Below the pieces are notes generated by a model, which saw only the letters and a program-made list of their open reading frames with translations, was not told where the DNA came from and ran no database searches. Of a DNA stretch of 48,047 nucleotides, positions 16,528-26,585 are shown one piece after another. The DNA comes from Allobosea sp. 117 (GTDB taxonomy: Bacteria > Pseudomonadota > Alphaproteobacteria > Rhizobiales > Xanthobacteraceae): contig NZ_JNLC01000005.1 in assembly GCF_000702305.1 (NCBI RefSeq), positions 1 through 48,047 of the forward strand. The letters run 5' to 3'. Every line of letters begins with the position of its first letter. Position 1 is the stretch's first letter. The translations under genes and the position numbers were made by a program.

Positions 16528-18984
16528 ATGGTGGCAATACGCTCCTTCCGCCATTCCGGCCCGTCCTTCTCGGATCTTGTGCCCTACGCCGCGATCGTGG
16601 CGAACGGCGTCATCCTTCTCAAGGACGGTTCGCTCATGGCGGGCTGGTACTTTGCTGGGCCTGACTCTGAGAGCTCCACGGATGCGGAGCGCAACGAGGT
16701 GTCCCGGCAGATCAACGCGATCCTGTCCCGGCTCGGCACCGGCTGGATGATCCAGGTCGAGGCGGTGAGGGTTGCCACATCCGACTATCCCGCCCGCGAG
16801 GAGTGCCACTTTCCCGATGCGGTCACGCGCGCGATCGACGACGAGCGGCGCGCGCATTTTCAGGAGGGCGGGGGACATTTCGAGAGCCGCCATGCGCTGA
16901 TCCTCACCTGGCGGCCGCCGGAGCGGCGGCGGTCCGGACTTGCCCGGTACGTTTATTCCGACAGCGAGAGCCGCGCCGCGCGTTATGCGGACACCGTCCT
17001 CGACAGCTTCCTGACCTCGATCCGCGAGGTCGAGCAATATCTCGGCAATGTCCTGTCGATCCGTCGCATGGTGACGCGCACGGTCGAGGAGCGAGGCGGC
17101 TTCCAGACCGCGCGCTATGACGAGCTGTTCCAGTTCATTCGCTTCTGCATCACCGGCGAGAACCACCCCGTCCGCCTTCCCGAGATCCCGATGTACCTGG
17201 ACTGGCTCGCGACGGCCGAGTTCAGCCACGGCCTCACGCCGATGGTCGACAGTCATTACCTCGCGATTGTCGGCATTGACGGACTGCCGGCGGAGAGCTG
17301 GCCCGGCATTCTCAATTCGCTCGACCTGATGCCGCTCACCTATCGCTGGTCGTCGCGCTTCATCTTCCTCGATGACCAGGAGGCCCGCGCGCGGCTCGAG
17401 CGCACGCGCAAGAAGTGGCAACAGAAGGTCAGGCCGTTCTTCGACCAGCTCTTCCAGACGCAGTCGCGCTCCGTCGACCAGGACGCCATGGCGATGGTGG
17501 CGGAGACCGAGGACGCCATCGCCCAAGCTTCGTCGCAGCTGGTCGCCTATGGCTACTACACGCCGGTGATCGTGCTGTTCGACGACAACGAAACCCGGCT
17601 ACGCGAGAAGGCGGAAGCCGTCCGCCGGCTCGTCCAGGCCGAGGGCTTCGGCGCGCGGATCGAGACCATCAACGCGACGGAAGCCTTCCTCGGCAGCCTG
17701 CCCGGCAACTGGTACGCGAACATCCGCGAGCCGCTGATCAACACCCGCAACCTCGCCGACCTGGTCCCGCTGAATTCCGTGTGGTCGGGCGCGCCGACGG
17801 CGCCTTGCCCCTACTATTCGCCTGGCTCGCCGCCGCTCATGCTGGTGGCGAGCGGCTCGACGCCGTTTCGCCTGAATCTCCACGTCGACGACGTCGGCCA
17901 TACGCTGATCTTCGGACCAACCGGCTCCGGCAAGTCGACGCTGCTGGCTCTGATCGCCGCGCAATTCCGGCGCTACGCACAGGCGCAGATCTTCGCGTTC
18001 GACAAGGGCCGCTCGATGTTGCCGCTCACCTTGGCCGCCGGTGGCGACCACTACGAGATCGGCGAGAACGATGGCGATGGCGCTCCGACGCTCGCCTTCT
18101 GCCCGCTTTCCGAGCTCGCCACGGACGGCGACCGCGCCTGGGCGTCGGAATGGATCGAAACGCTGGTGGCGCTGCAGGGCGTGACGATCACGCCCGACCA
18201 TCGCAATGCCATTTCGCGCCAGGTCGGCCTGATGGCGTCGGCGAACGGACGCTCGCTCTCCGATTTCGTGTCGGGCGTGCAGATGAGGGAGATCAAGGAA
18301 GCGTTGCACCACTACACCGTCGACGGGCCGATGGGTCAGCTGCTCGATGCGGAAAGCGACGGGCTGTCACTACGCTCCTTCCAGACCTTCGAGATCGAGC
18401 AGCTGATGAACATGGGCGAGCGCAGCCTCGTGCCCGTCCTGCTCTATCTGTTCCGCCGGATCGAGAAGCGGCTGACTGGCGCGCCGAGCCTCATCGTGCT
18501 CGACGAGGCGTGGCTGATGCTCGGTCACCAGACCTTCAGAGATAAAATCCGCGAATGGCTGAAAGTGCTGCGCAAGGCCAACTGTGCGGTCATCCTGGCG
18601 ACGCAGTCGATCTCGGATGCCGAGCGCTCCGGTATCATCGACGTGCTGAAGGAATCCTGCCCGACCAAGATATGCCTGCCGAACGGCGCGGCGCGCGAGC
18701 CGGGTACACGCGAATTCTACGAGCGCATCGGCTTCAACGAGCGCCAGATCGAGATCGTCGCGACCGCGCTCCCGAAACGGGAATATTACGTCGCTTCGCC
18801 CGAAGGCCGGCGCCTGTTCGACATGGCGCTCGGTCCGGTCGCGCTCTCCTTCGCCGGCGCCTCCGGCAAGGAAGACCTCAAACAGATTGCCGCGCTGAAG
18901 TCCGAACATGGCGACCGCTGGCCGGAACGCTGGCTCCAACAGAGAGGAATTGGCAATGCCGAAGCACTCCTTCTCAACCGTTAG
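16528..18984 (+). CDS. trbE: TrbE, VirB4-type ATPase
   Basis: The product is 818 residues, the largest component of the transfer channel and the usual family size. The N-terminal CagE/VirB4 domain spans roughly 1-420, and the ATPase core follows with Walker A GPTGSGKST (463-471) and Walker B IVLDEAW (Asp659, Glu660). TrbE energises pilus biogenesis and DNA transfer at the inner membrane. Its last 29 bases overlap trbJ. All motifs are intact. Confidence 0.95.
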   Translation: MVAIRSFRHSGPSFSDLVPYAAIVANGVILLKDGSLMAGWYFAGPDSESSTDAERNEVSRQINAILSRLGTGWMIQVEAVRVATSDYPAREECHFPDAVTRAIDDERRAHFQEGGGHFESRHALILTWRPPERRRSGLARYVYSDSESRAARYADTVLDSFLTSIREVEQYLGNVLSIRRMVTRTVEERGGFQTARYDELFQFIRFCITGENHPVRLPEIPMYLDWLATAEFSHGLTPMVDSHYLAIVGIDGLPAESWPGILNSLDLMPLTYRWSSRFIFLDDQEARARLERTRKKWQQKVRPFFDQLFQTQSRSVDQDAMAMVAETEDAIAQASSQLVAYGYYTPVIVLFDDNETRLREKAEAVRRLVQAEGFGARIETINATEAFLGSLPGNWYANIREPLINTRNLADLVPLNSVWSGAPTAPCPYYSPGSPPLMLVASGSTPFRLNLHVDDVGHTLIFGPTGSGKSTLLALIAAQFRRYAQAQIFAFDKGRSMLPLTLAAGGDHYEIGENDGDGAPTLAFCPLSELATDGDRAWASEWIETLVALQGVTITPDHRNAISRQVGLMASANGRSLSDFVSGVQMREIKEALHHYTVDGPMGQLLDAESDGLSLRSFQTFEIEQLMNMGERSLVPVLLYLFRRIEKRLTGAPSLIVLDEAWLMLGHQTFRDKIREWLKVLRKANCAVILATQSISDAERSGIIDVLKESCPTKICLPNGAAREPGTREFYERIGFNERQIEIVATALPKREYYVASPEGRRLFDMALGPVALSFAGASGKEDLKQIAALKSEHGDRWPERWLQQRGIGNAEALLLNR

Positions 18985-19756
18985 GCTCGCCGCCGGCGCG
19001 GCGTTCATCGCGGTGATGGCTCATGTCTCGCCGGCTGTCTCCGGAGCTGCAACGGGTGGGGCGACGGAATGGACGCAGCTCCTGAACAACGGCGAGCTCG
19101 TGACGCTCGTGACCAAGTCGGCCGAGCAGATCAACAACCAGGTCACTCAGATCACGCAGCTCGCCCAGCAGATCCAGAACCAGCTGCGCATCTACGAGAA
19201 CATGCTGCAGAACACGGCGCAGTTGCCGAACCAGGTCTGGGGGCAGGTGGAGAATGATTTGAACCGGCTGCGCAGCCTCGCGGCGCAAGGGCAGGGTATC
19301 GCCTTCTCGATGAGCAATGCCGACGACGTGCTGAAGCAGCGCTTCCAGAGCTATGCCGACTTCAAGACCAATCTGCCGAGCGGGACGAGCTTCGCCTCGA
19401 CCTATCAAAACTGGTCGACGACCAATCGCGACACGATCGCCGGCACGCTGAAGGCAGCCGGCCTCACCGCCGAGCAGTTCTCGTCGGAAGAGTCGACGAT
19501 GAGCTCTCTCCGCACGATGTCCCAATCGGCCGACGGGCAGATGAAGGCGCTCCAGGTCGGTCATCAGATCGCCGCGCAGCAGGTCGCGCAGTTCCAGAAG
19601 CTTCGCGGCCTCGTCTCCCAGCAGACGACGATGATGGGAACGTGGCTCCAGTCCAAGCAGTCTGACAAGGATCTCGCACAGGCCCGGCGCGAGCAGTTCT
19701 TCAATGCGCCGGTGAACAATGTGCGCGGCGGTGAAACCATGGAGCCCCGCTGGTGA
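18956..19756 (+). CDS. trbJ: TrbJ, VirB5-like periplasmic pilus protein
   Basis: The product is 266 residues with a signal peptide (VRLAAGAAFIAVMAHVSPAVSGA). A Gln-rich coiled-coil region follows (QINNQVTQITQLAQQIQNQL at about 58-77), typical of TrbJ, which acts at the pilus tip and in mating-pair contacts. The start at 18956 has AGAGAGGA upstream and overlaps trbE. Its stop overlaps the GTG start of trbK. Confidence 0.92.
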   Translation: MPKHSFSTVRLAAGAAFIAVMAHVSPAVSGAATGGATEWTQLLNNGELVTLVTKSAEQINNQVTQITQLAQQIQNQLRIYENMLQNTAQLPNQVWGQVENDLNRLRSLAAQGQGIAFSMSNADDVLKQRFQSYADFKTNLPSGTSFASTYQNWSTTNRDTIAGTLKAAGLTAEQFSSEESTMSSLRTMSQSADGQMKALQVGHQIAAQQVAQFQKLRGLVSQQTTMMGTWLQSKQSDKDLAQARREQFFNAPVNNVRGGETMEPRW

Positions 19757-19953
19757 GCCGGCCGGTCGTCATGGCGGCGCTTGCCGCAGTCCTCGCTCTC
19801 GCCGGTCTCACGGCGATCTGGTTCGTCGTCACCCCTCGGCCGGACGCGGCGGAGCCGGTCGCGCAGGAGCAACGCCAGCGCGCAGAAGATTTTCTCGGCG
19901 GCGCCCCCAATCGACCGGTGCGCGGCGGACAGGAGATGAAGCCAAGATGGTAG
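19753..19953 (+). CDS. trbK: TrbK-like entry-exclusion candidate
   Basis: The product is 66 residues, starting at GTG in the overlap GTGA with trbJ. One N-terminal membrane segment (VVMAALAAVLALAGLTAIWFVV) precedes a charged tail ending GGQEMKPRW. Position between trbJ and trbL identifies it as TrbK, which blocks redundant entry of the same plasmid. Unlike RP4 TrbK, it has no lipobox cysteine, so it should be membrane-anchored rather than a lipoprotein. Confidence 0.8.
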   Translation: MSRPVVMAALAAVLALAGLTAIWFVVTPRPDAAEPVAQEQRQRAEDFLGGAPNRPVRGGQEMKPRW

Positions 19954-21134
19954 CCACCCGTCCGTCCCGCGCGCTCGAGATCAGCTTCATCGTCATCGCC
20001 CTCATCCTGCTCGCCAGCGCGCCGGCGCTGGCCCAGCAGGGCAGTGTCCTGACGACGCTCGAGAACCAGGTCTCGACGGCCGCCAAGGGCTGGGAGACGA
20101 CGGTGATGAATGCCGCGCGCTCCCTGTTCTGGATCCTCGCCGGCACCGAGGTCGGCATCGCCGCGGTGTGGCTCGCCCTACAGGCGGCCTCGCTCGACGC
20201 CTGGTTCGCCGAACTCGTGCGCCGGATCATGTTCATCGGCCTGTTCGCCTTCATCCTCGACAGGGGACCGAGCTTCGCCAAAGCGATTGTCGACAGCCTG
20301 TTCCAGATCGGCGCCAATGGCGGCTCGGCCTCGCCGGCGAACATCTTCGACGCCGGCATTCGTGTGGCCTCGAAGATGTCGGAGCAGGCGAAGTTCGGCC
20401 TCTTTGAAGACAATGCACTCGCCATTGCCGCTGTCTTCGCCATGGTCATCGTCGTCATCGCCTTCAGCCTTGTCGCGGCGATCTTCATTGCGGTGATGGT
20501 CGAGATGTATGTCGGCTTGCTCGCCGGCATGATCATGCTCGGCCTCGGAGGTTCGTCCTTCACCAAGGACTTCGCCGTCCGATACCTCGTCTATGCCTTC
20601 TCGGTCGGCATGAAGCTGATGGCGCTGGTCATGATCGCGCGCATCGGCTCGGAAGTGCTGCTCGGGCTCGCCGAAGCGCCGACGGCCACATCCGATCAGT
20701 TCATCACGACGCTCGCCATCGCCGGCATCTCCGTCGTCGTGTTCATCATCGCCATGTATGTGCCGCCGATCGTCCAGGGCGTCGTGCAAGGCGCCTCGAT
20801 CTCCGGCGGCATGGAAGCGATCCGGCACGGCGGCCAGGCGGCGACCTTCGCTGCCGGCGGCGCCTTCCTTGGGGCGAGCGCGGTGATGTCTGGCGCGTCG
20901 GCGGCGAGGAGCGCCCGAGCTAGGGGCTCCTCGATGGCGGGAGCGGCGCTGCGCGGCATGGCGGCCGGTATCGGCAATGCCGGATGGGCAGCCGGCTCGG
21001 CGGCCAAGGAAAAGGCGATCGCGGCGCCGGGCGCCTATGCCGGATCCTTGCTCGGCTTGGCCAACGCCAAGCTCGATCAGTCGCGGCAGAAATCGCCGGC
21101 GCCACCGCCGCCACCGCCGATCGAAGACAAGTGA
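19947..21134 (+). CDS. trbL: TrbL, VirB6-like polytopic membrane protein
   Basis: The product is 395 residues. It has an N-terminal signal-like segment and about six further hydrophobic helices between residues 50 and 300, then a Gly/Ala-rich and Pro-rich cytoplasmic tail (ending SPAPPPPPPIEDK). TrbL forms part of the inner-membrane pore. The ATG at 19947 overlaps the end of trbK by 7 bases. Confidence 0.93.
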   Translation: MVATRPSRALEISFIVIALILLASAPALAQQGSVLTTLENQVSTAAKGWETTVMNAARSLFWILAGTEVGIAAVWLALQAASLDAWFAELVRRIMFIGLFAFILDRGPSFAKAIVDSLFQIGANGGSASPANIFDAGIRVASKMSEQAKFGLFEDNALAIAAVFAMVIVVIAFSLVAAIFIAVMVEMYVGLLAGMIMLGLGGSSFTKDFAVRYLVYAFSVGMKLMALVMIARIGSEVLLGLAEAPTATSDQFITTLAIAGISVVVFIIAMYVPPIVQGVVQGASISGGMEAIRHGGQAATFAAGGAFLGASAVMSGASAARSARARGSSMAGAALRGMAAGIGNAGWAAGSAAKEKAIAAPGAYAGSLLGLANAKLDQSRQKSPAPPPPPPIEDK

Positions 21135-21152
21135 GGGGAGACGCGCTTCAGC

Positions 21153-21812
21153 ATGGCCGCCAGTCAGCCCGACAATCCCTATATTGCCGCTCGCCAGGAA
21201 TGGAACGAGCGCTACGGCTCCTATGTGAAGGCGGCTGCCGCGTGGCGGCTCGTCGGCATCACCGGCATGCTGATGGCCGTGGTCGGCTTCAGCTACGCGC
21301 TCTATCAGAGCACGCAGGTCAAGCTCGTTCCCTACATCGTCGAGGTCGATCGCCTCGGCACGGCGGTGACGGCCGGCTTCCCCCAGCAGATCGAATATGC
21401 CGATCCTCGCGTCGTGCGCGCGACGCTCGGCACCTTCGTCTCGAACTTCCGCAGCGTGACGCCCGACGCCGTGGTGCAGAAGCAATACATCGACCGCACC
21501 TACGCGCTGCTGCGCACCTCCGATCCGGCGACCGAGAAGATCAACGCCTGGTTTCGCGGCAATTCCCCGTTCGAGAAGGCGAAGAACGCGACCGTCGCGA
21601 TCGAGGTCAACAACGTCGTGCCGCTCTCCAACCAGAGCTACCAGATCGACTGGACCGAATATGAGCGCGACCGGAAGGGCAAGGAGACCGCGGTGCGCCG
21701 GTTCCGGGGCATCGCCACCGTGACACTGACCCCGCCGCAGGACGAGGGCGTCATCCGCCTCAATCCGATCGGTCTCTATCTGCGGGACTTCGAATGGACC
21801 GCCCAGCTGTGA
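21153..21812 (+). CDS. trbF: TrbF, VirB8-like bitopic protein
   Basis: The product is 219 residues. A short cytoplasmic start and one membrane helix (about 30-52, [19 protein letters not shown]) precede a periplasmic VirB8 domain. It nucleates assembly of the channel between inner and outer membrane parts. It lies 18 bases after trbL, and length and order match Ti plasmids. Confidence 0.93.
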   Translation: MAASQPDNPYIAARQEWNERYGSYVKAAAAWRLVGITGMLMAVVGFSYALYQSTQVKLVPYIVEVDRLGTAVTAGFPQQIEYADPRVVRATLGTFVSNFRSVTPDAVVQKQYIDRTYALLRTSDPATEKINAWFRGNSPFEKAKNATVAIEVNNVVPLSNQSYQIDWTEYERDRKGKETAVRRFRGIATVTLTPPQDEGVIRLNPIGLYLRDFEWTAQL

Positions 21813-21829
21813 AAGGCCCGCGCACGCCA

Positions 21830-22666
21830 ATGACAAGAGAAGGAACGATCATTGCCGCCACGCTGCTCGCGCTGTCGGCTGTCGTGGCGATGAGTTTCGT
21901 CGCAGCGCCGGCCGCCGCCCAGGGGATGAGCGCGAACGAGGCCCGCGGCACCAACATCTCCGGACAGTGGCGCGGTTCGCGCGGGCTCGTCACCAGAGGG
22001 GCGGACGGAAAGGTGATCTTCCTCTACGGCGAGATCCAACCCTCAGTCGTCTGCTCGCCCCTGCAGGTCTGCGATATCGAGCTGCAGGCCGGCGAGGTGG
22101 TGCGTGATGTGCTCGTCGGCGACACGGTGCGCTGGAAGGTCGAGCCGGCGACGTCCGGAGCCGTGGGCGGGCAGGCGATCCATCTGATCGTCAAGCCGGC
22201 CGAGCCGGGGCTTGTCACCTCGATGGTGGTGACGACGTCGCGGCGCACCTACCACATCCAGCTCAAATCGCATCAGAGCCAGTACATGGCGCGCATCGGC
22301 TTCGAATATCCCGAGGACGTCTCGACCCGCCTTTCCGACATCAATGCGAGGCTCGAGGCCAGCACCATCCCGGGCGCCGGCGTGCCGGCCGAGCAGCTGA
22401 ACTTCCAGTACAGCGTCAGCGGCAATGCTGGCTGGCGGCCGACGCGTGTCTATTCGGACGGCCAGAAGACCTACATCCAGTTTCCGCGCTCGATGTCCGG
22501 ACAGGACGCCCCGGTGCTCTTCGTCGTCTCCGGTGGCCAGAACCGCATCGTCAACTACCGCATGAAGGGCAACATGATGGTGGTCGACTATCATGTCGAT
22601 CGCGCCATTCTCGTCTCCGGCGTCGGCTGGCACCAGGACAAGATCACCATCAGCAGGGGAGGGTAG
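21830..22666 (+). CDS. trbG: TrbG, VirB9-like periplasmic channel protein
   Basis: The product is 278 residues from the ATG at 21830, which gives a clean signal peptide ([26 protein letters not shown]). The C-terminal VirB9 domain (about 175-278) binds the outer-membrane lipoprotein TrbH. An upstream ATG at 21794 would add 12 residues and overlap trbF; both starts have weak ribosome binding sites. Confidence 0.92.
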   Translation: MTREGTIIAATLLALSAVVAMSFVAAPAAAQGMSANEARGTNISGQWRGSRGLVTRGADGKVIFLYGEIQPSVVCSPLQVCDIELQAGEVVRDVLVGDTVRWKVEPATSGAVGGQAIHLIVKPAEPGLVTSMVVTTSRRTYHIQLKSHQSQYMARIGFEYPEDVSTRLSDINARLEASTIPGAGVPAEQLNFQYSVSGNAGWRPTRVYSDGQKTYIQFPRSMSGQDAPVLFVVSGGQNRIVNYRMKGNMMVVDYHVDRAILVSGVGWHQDKITISRGG

Positions 22667-22669
22667 GTG

Positions 22670-23122
22670 ATGACCCCGCGACACCTCGTCCCCCGCCTCC
22701 TTGTCGTCGCCCTGGCCGCCGCGCTGCTCGCCGGCTGCCAGACCTTCGGAACTGACGGCCTCGTGGCCAGCTCCGCGCCGCAGGAGATCTCCGGCCCCGC
22801 CGCAAGCGCCATCGCCGGCGACATGGTCAGCCGCCTGGCCGAACATGTCGGACCGGGTACCGGCACCATCGTGCTGAAGCCCGATGGCTCGCCGTTTGGC
22901 GGCGCGCTCGAGGCCTCGCTGAAGACCTGGGGCTATGCCGTGGTCAGCGATCAGAAGGCCGAAGGCGAGAAGCTCATTCCGCTCGCCTATGTGATCGGCA
23001 GCTATGATGGCCAGGTGCTCGCGCGCCTCTCGACCGGCTCGCTCGATCTTGGCCGCGCCTACACCGCGACCGCGGCCGGCGCGACGCCGACAAGTCCGTT
23101 GTCAGTCATGCAGCGCGGGTGA
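22670..23122 (+). CDS. trbH: TrbH, outer-membrane lipoprotein
   Basis: The product is 150 residues with a lipoprotein signal ([18 protein letters not shown], lipobox LAGC), so it is anchored in the outer membrane, where it plays the VirB7-like role with TrbG. It starts 4 bases after the trbG stop. A GTG directly before the ATG is an alternative start. Confidence 0.9.
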   Translation: MTPRHLVPRLLVVALAAALLAGCQTFGTDGLVASSAPQEISGPAASAIAGDMVSRLAEHVGPGTGTIVLKPDGSPFGGALEASLKTWGYAVVSDQKAEGEKLIPLAYVIGSYDGQVLARLSTGSLDLGRAYTATAAGATPTSPLSVMQRG

Positions 23123-23134
23123 GGGGAGGGGAAC

Positions 23135-24424
23135 ATGGTTCAATCCCTCAAGCTCGGCGGCGAAGCGGCCGAACCGAAGATCCGGCGGATCAATCGCCTG
23201 CCGATCGTGATCGCAATCGTTCTCATCGTCGCCTTCCTCGCCGTGATCATTTACGGGCTAAGCTCGCGCGGACTGTATTTTTCGCGCAACCCGTCGATCG
23301 AGCAGGCCGGTGGTGCCCCGGCGTCCACCTATGCCGACCAATTGAAGCGTGGCGTCTCGGATGGGATCATCGGCGATCCCGCGGAGGCGCCGGTGTTTCA
23401 GCCGACGCCTCCGGAACGAACCGAGCCGGCGGCCGCGCCAAAGCCCGCCGTCGTCCAGCCTGAGCGCGCAACGGCCGAAGGCGAGCCGGACGCTGTTTGG
23501 CGCGCTCGGCTCAAGCGAGAGGCCGATGAGCAATATTATCGCGAGTTGCAACGCCAACGCATGGCGCGGATGCAGGCCAACGACACGGCCTATGACTCAC
23601 CGATCGCTGTCAACGTCGACAAGTTGCGCAGCAACGCGCGGAGCGATACCGCGGCCTCGCAGCCCGCTGGCGCCAGTGCCACGGGCGCCGGCGCGGCCGC
23701 CGATCTCTACGGCGCCGCGCTCCGCGCCGGCCTCACCGGCCAGAACCTGGACCCGAACGCCCAACGGACGAAGGAGGACTTCTTCAATGCCGACATCAAG
23801 GAGCTCGGCTATCTCCCCAACCAGGTCGTGCCGCAGCGCTCGCTCTATGAGCTCAAGCGCGGCTCGGTGATCCCCGCGACGCTCATCACCGGCATCAACT
23901 CCGACCTTCCCGGCCGCATCACCGCGCAGGTCAGCCAGAACGTCTACGACAGCGCCACCGGGCACCGCCTGCTCATCCCGCAGGGAACGAAGCTGTTCGG
24001 TCGCTATGACAGCAAGGTCTCGTTCGGCCAGTCCCGCGTGCTCGTCGTTTGGACTGACATCATCTTCCCGAACGGATCGACGCTGCAGATCGGCGGCATG
24101 GCCGGGACCGATGCCGAGGGCTATGGCGGCTTCAATGACAAGGTGAACAACCACTATCTGAAGACATTTGGGTCCGCGATCCTGCTCGCCGTCATCGGCG
24201 CTGGCATGGACATGGCGATCCCGCAAAACAACAATCCGTTCGACAATGGAAACAGCGCCGAGGATGCCGCGCGGCGGAATTTCGCGGAGACCTTCGGTCG
24301 GGTTGCCGAGCGAACCATCAACAAGAACCTCGACGTCCAACCGACGCTTGAAATCCGGCCCGGCTACAAGTTCAACGTCCTCGTCGATCAGGACATCATC
24401 TTTCCCGGGGTCTATCATGGCTGA
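23135..24424 (+). CDS. trbI: TrbI, VirB10-like channel protein
   Basis: The product is 429 residues. A cytoplasmic start and one membrane helix (about 24-44) lead to a proline-rich periplasmic linker and the C-terminal VirB10 domain (about 215-429; GSVIPATLITGINSDLPGRI, LLIPQGTKLFGRYDS). It spans the periplasm and gates the outer-membrane pore. It is the last gene of the trb operon. On Ti plasmids traR and traM are found near this end; neither is here. Confidence 0.94.
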   Translation: MVQSLKLGGEAAEPKIRRINRLPIVIAIVLIVAFLAVIIYGLSSRGLYFSRNPSIEQAGGAPASTYADQLKRGVSDGIIGDPAEAPVFQPTPPERTEPAAAPKPAVVQPERATAEGEPDAVWRARLKREADEQYYRELQRQRMARMQANDTAYDSPIAVNVDKLRSNARSDTAASQPAGASATGAGAAADLYGAALRAGLTGQNLDPNAQRTKEDFFNADIKELGYLPNQVVPQRSLYELKRGSVIPATLITGINSDLPGRITAQVSQNVYDSATGHRLLIPQGTKLFGRYDSKVSFGQSRVLVVWTDIIFPNGSTLQIGGMAGTDAEGYGGFNDKVNNHYLKTFGSAILLAVIGAGMDMAIPQNNNPFDNGNSAEDAARRNFAETFGRVAERTINKNLDVQPTLEIRPGYKFNVLVDQDIIFPGVYHG

Positions 24425-25509
24425 GAGGAGGGATTGGCAGATTGGCGGTTTGGTTCGATTGGATGAACGTGATTCTCTCCGTGGCGAATGTGGCTTGCGC
24501 CCTATTGTTCAAGCCGGAATGGCAGTCACCCTCTTGTTGGGCACGACGGTCGCGATGGTCTTCTAATATTCGTGGTGGTTCCGGTCGACCGCAGCACGAC
24601 GGCCGTGATGGCCCGACACCGCGCTTCATCGCGGCTTGGCTGCTGACAGCAATGCAGGCCTGGGACGCGACATGCCGCCCAATATCGCCGGCGTCGGCGA
24701 ACACCTCCTCGACGAAGGGAACGGTGGGCGTTGTGTTGCCAGCAATTGACCTGCAGCGACACGATCTTTCACTCTGGCGGGATGAGTGAACAAAGCGAAA
24801 CCGCACATCAGTTTCGACGTGGCGCTTACCACCTATGAATTTGCCGGCGTAGTTGCCGCACGATCCGCCGGCTTGGCTCGTCTTCACCCTCTGTCTGTCG
24901 ATGATGCAGGCGATCAGCGAAGCCGCGCCTGCCGCGTTTCCGGCCAATCATCAACAGGGGATGGATCAGAGCTTCGAAGACGCCTATGTTCCTAACTCAT
25001 AGGACTTACGAGGTTCCGCCAGGGCGCAAACCAGCGATAGGCCTTGCTTTCTCGCCGCCACAATCGTCTGCTTTCGAACTATCAGCGGGCCTTGTTAGGT
25101 GTTTTTAGTTGATTACCCTCAAGTCGGGATCCGATACGATCGATGCCGCACTGTCTACTTCCCCACCATCGCTCTCGCTGCCGCCGTCATCTTATGACTG
25201 TGAGCCATGATTAATGAGTTCAGATATATTTTGAAAAGCGAATAATATATCATTATTATCTATTTGTCATACGCCTATGCGAAAGTAACATACAATTCGT
25301 TGTATGGCAATTTTTGGTAAATAGCTCGCCAGACTCGTGAGCGACTGCCACAGATATACTATTTGACATGCGACGCGATTCAACCGCATCGTCTACAGAT
25401 CTTTACATATTATTTTGAGAAAAAGTATATATTTATGTAATGTAAAGTTGTATTTTATTCTCTTTCAAATAATTGATAACTAGTTCGGAATTGAAAACGG
25501 GAGAGGAAG
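24425..25509. other. Gene-poor region, AT-rich at its right end
   Basis: About 1.1 kb without a convincing gene. From 24425 to 25000 several short overlapping frames on both strands break repeatedly and look like decayed coding sequence that I cannot identify. From about 25200 the DNA becomes strongly AT-rich (15 of 60 bases are G or C at 25201-25260), unlike the rest of the plasmid. An inverted repeat CTTTACAT / ATGTAAAG lies at 25401-25408 and 25440-25447. No oriT nick motif was recognised. Confidence 0.6.
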
Positions 25510-26580
25510 TTGAGAATTGTGCCGTCTTTCCATGCAATGATATTTGCCGGGCTCGGCCGGGCGTTCCGCGTTCTCCGGCTGCCGCTGATGACGCTTCCCG
25601 CCCTTGCCACGCTGGCGTGCAGCGCCCAGGCCGCCGATAGCTGCGCGTTCTACAAGGGCAAAACCGTCGAGCTGGTGGTGCCGTTCTCGGCGGGCGGCGG
25701 CTACGATATCTATGGCCGCATGGTTGCCAAATATATGGGCGACGAACTCGGCGCAGCGCACATGATCGTGCGCAACCAGCCCGGCGCCGGCGGCCTGCTC
25801 GCGACCAACCAGACCTGGAGCGCGCCTCCCACGGGCCTGCGCATCGAGCTCATGCCGACCAGCGGCATGATCACCGCCGAGCTTGGCGGGGCCGATGGCG
25901 TGCAATTCAAGAGCGGCGGCTTTTCCTGGATCGGCCGCCTGACCGGCGAGCCTGACATCGTGGGTACCTATCCCGGCAGCCCATTGAAGACTGTCGACGA
26001 TCTCAAGCGCCTGTCGGCCGAGCGCACCGTGAAGATCGGCTCGGTCGGCCTCGGCGACATGGACTATGTCGAGGGCGAGCTGATGGGCCTCGTGCTTGGG
26101 TTGAACTACAATGTCGTCACCGGCTTTGCGAGCGTGCCGGAGGTCTATTCCGCACTGAGCCGCGGCGAGCTCGACATGTCGACGGCCTCCATCAGCGCCT
26201 TCCAATTGGCTCAGAAGGCCGACGCGGCCCGCCCCCTCTGGATCATCGGCAACGAGGCCGTCGCAGCTTTGCCCGAGGCCAAGCCGCTGGGCGAAGTGGT
26301 CGATCCCAAGTATCGACCGCTGGTCAAGGTGTTCGCCGACGTGATCGCGGCGGGCAGGGGGCTGGCCGGGCCGCCCGGCCTGCCGGCAGACCGGCTGCAA
26401 TGCCTGCGGGACGCCTTCGACCGCACGGTGCGAAGCGAGGGGTTCCTGACGGATGCGCAGAAGCTGAACCGCCCGGTGACGCCGCTCGGCGGGGTGGCGA
26501 CCGCCCAGCTCGTCGACGGCGTGACGAATGATGCGCCGAAGGAGTATGTCGATCTGCTCCGGAAATCCTACGCGAAGTAG
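25510..26580 (+). CDS. TctC/Bug-type tricarboxylate-transporter binding protein
   Basis: The product is 356 residues. A signal peptide ends near ALATLACSAQAADS, and the mature protein has the TctC/Bug hallmarks VELVVPFSAGGGYDIYGR and NQPGAGGLLATN. Such proteins capture carboxylated or aromatic ligands in the periplasm. The membrane subunits TctA and TctB are absent, so it must act with a transporter elsewhere or as a sensor. The start is uncertain: TTG at 25510 follows GGAGAGG closely, and ATG codons lie further in. It is 5 bases before the truncated molybdenum enzyme gene, an operon. The promoter region is the AT-rich stretch upstream. Confidence 0.8.
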   Translation: MRIVPSFHAMIFAGLGRAFRVLRLPLMTLPALATLACSAQAADSCAFYKGKTVELVVPFSAGGGYDIYGRMVAKYMGDELGAAHMIVRNQPGAGGLLATNQTWSAPPTGLRIELMPTSGMITAELGGADGVQFKSGGFSWIGRLTGEPDIVGTYPGSPLKTVDDLKRLSAERTVKIGSVGLGDMDYVEGELMGLVLGLNYNVVTGFASVPEVYSALSRGELDMSTASISAFQLAQKADAARPLWIIGNEAVAALPEAKPLGEVVDPKYRPLVKVFADVIAAGRGLAGPPGLPADRLQCLRDAFDRTVRSEGFLTDAQKLNRPVTPLGGVATAQLVDGVTNDAPKEYVDLLRKSYAK

Positions 26581-26585
26581 ATGGC

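Noticed and set aside
14750..16537. A 595-codon open frame antisense to traI-trbD
   Set aside because: It mirrors well-identified genes in GC-rich DNA, has proline- and arginine-rich low-complexity composition and no ribosome binding site.
20178..21836. A 552-codon open frame antisense to trbL and trbF
   Set aside because: It spans two genes of a conserved operon and has no motif or start signal.
24442..24995. traR or traM after trbI
   Set aside because: The frames here show neither the TraR autoinducer domain nor its helix-turn-helix, nor the TraM pattern.
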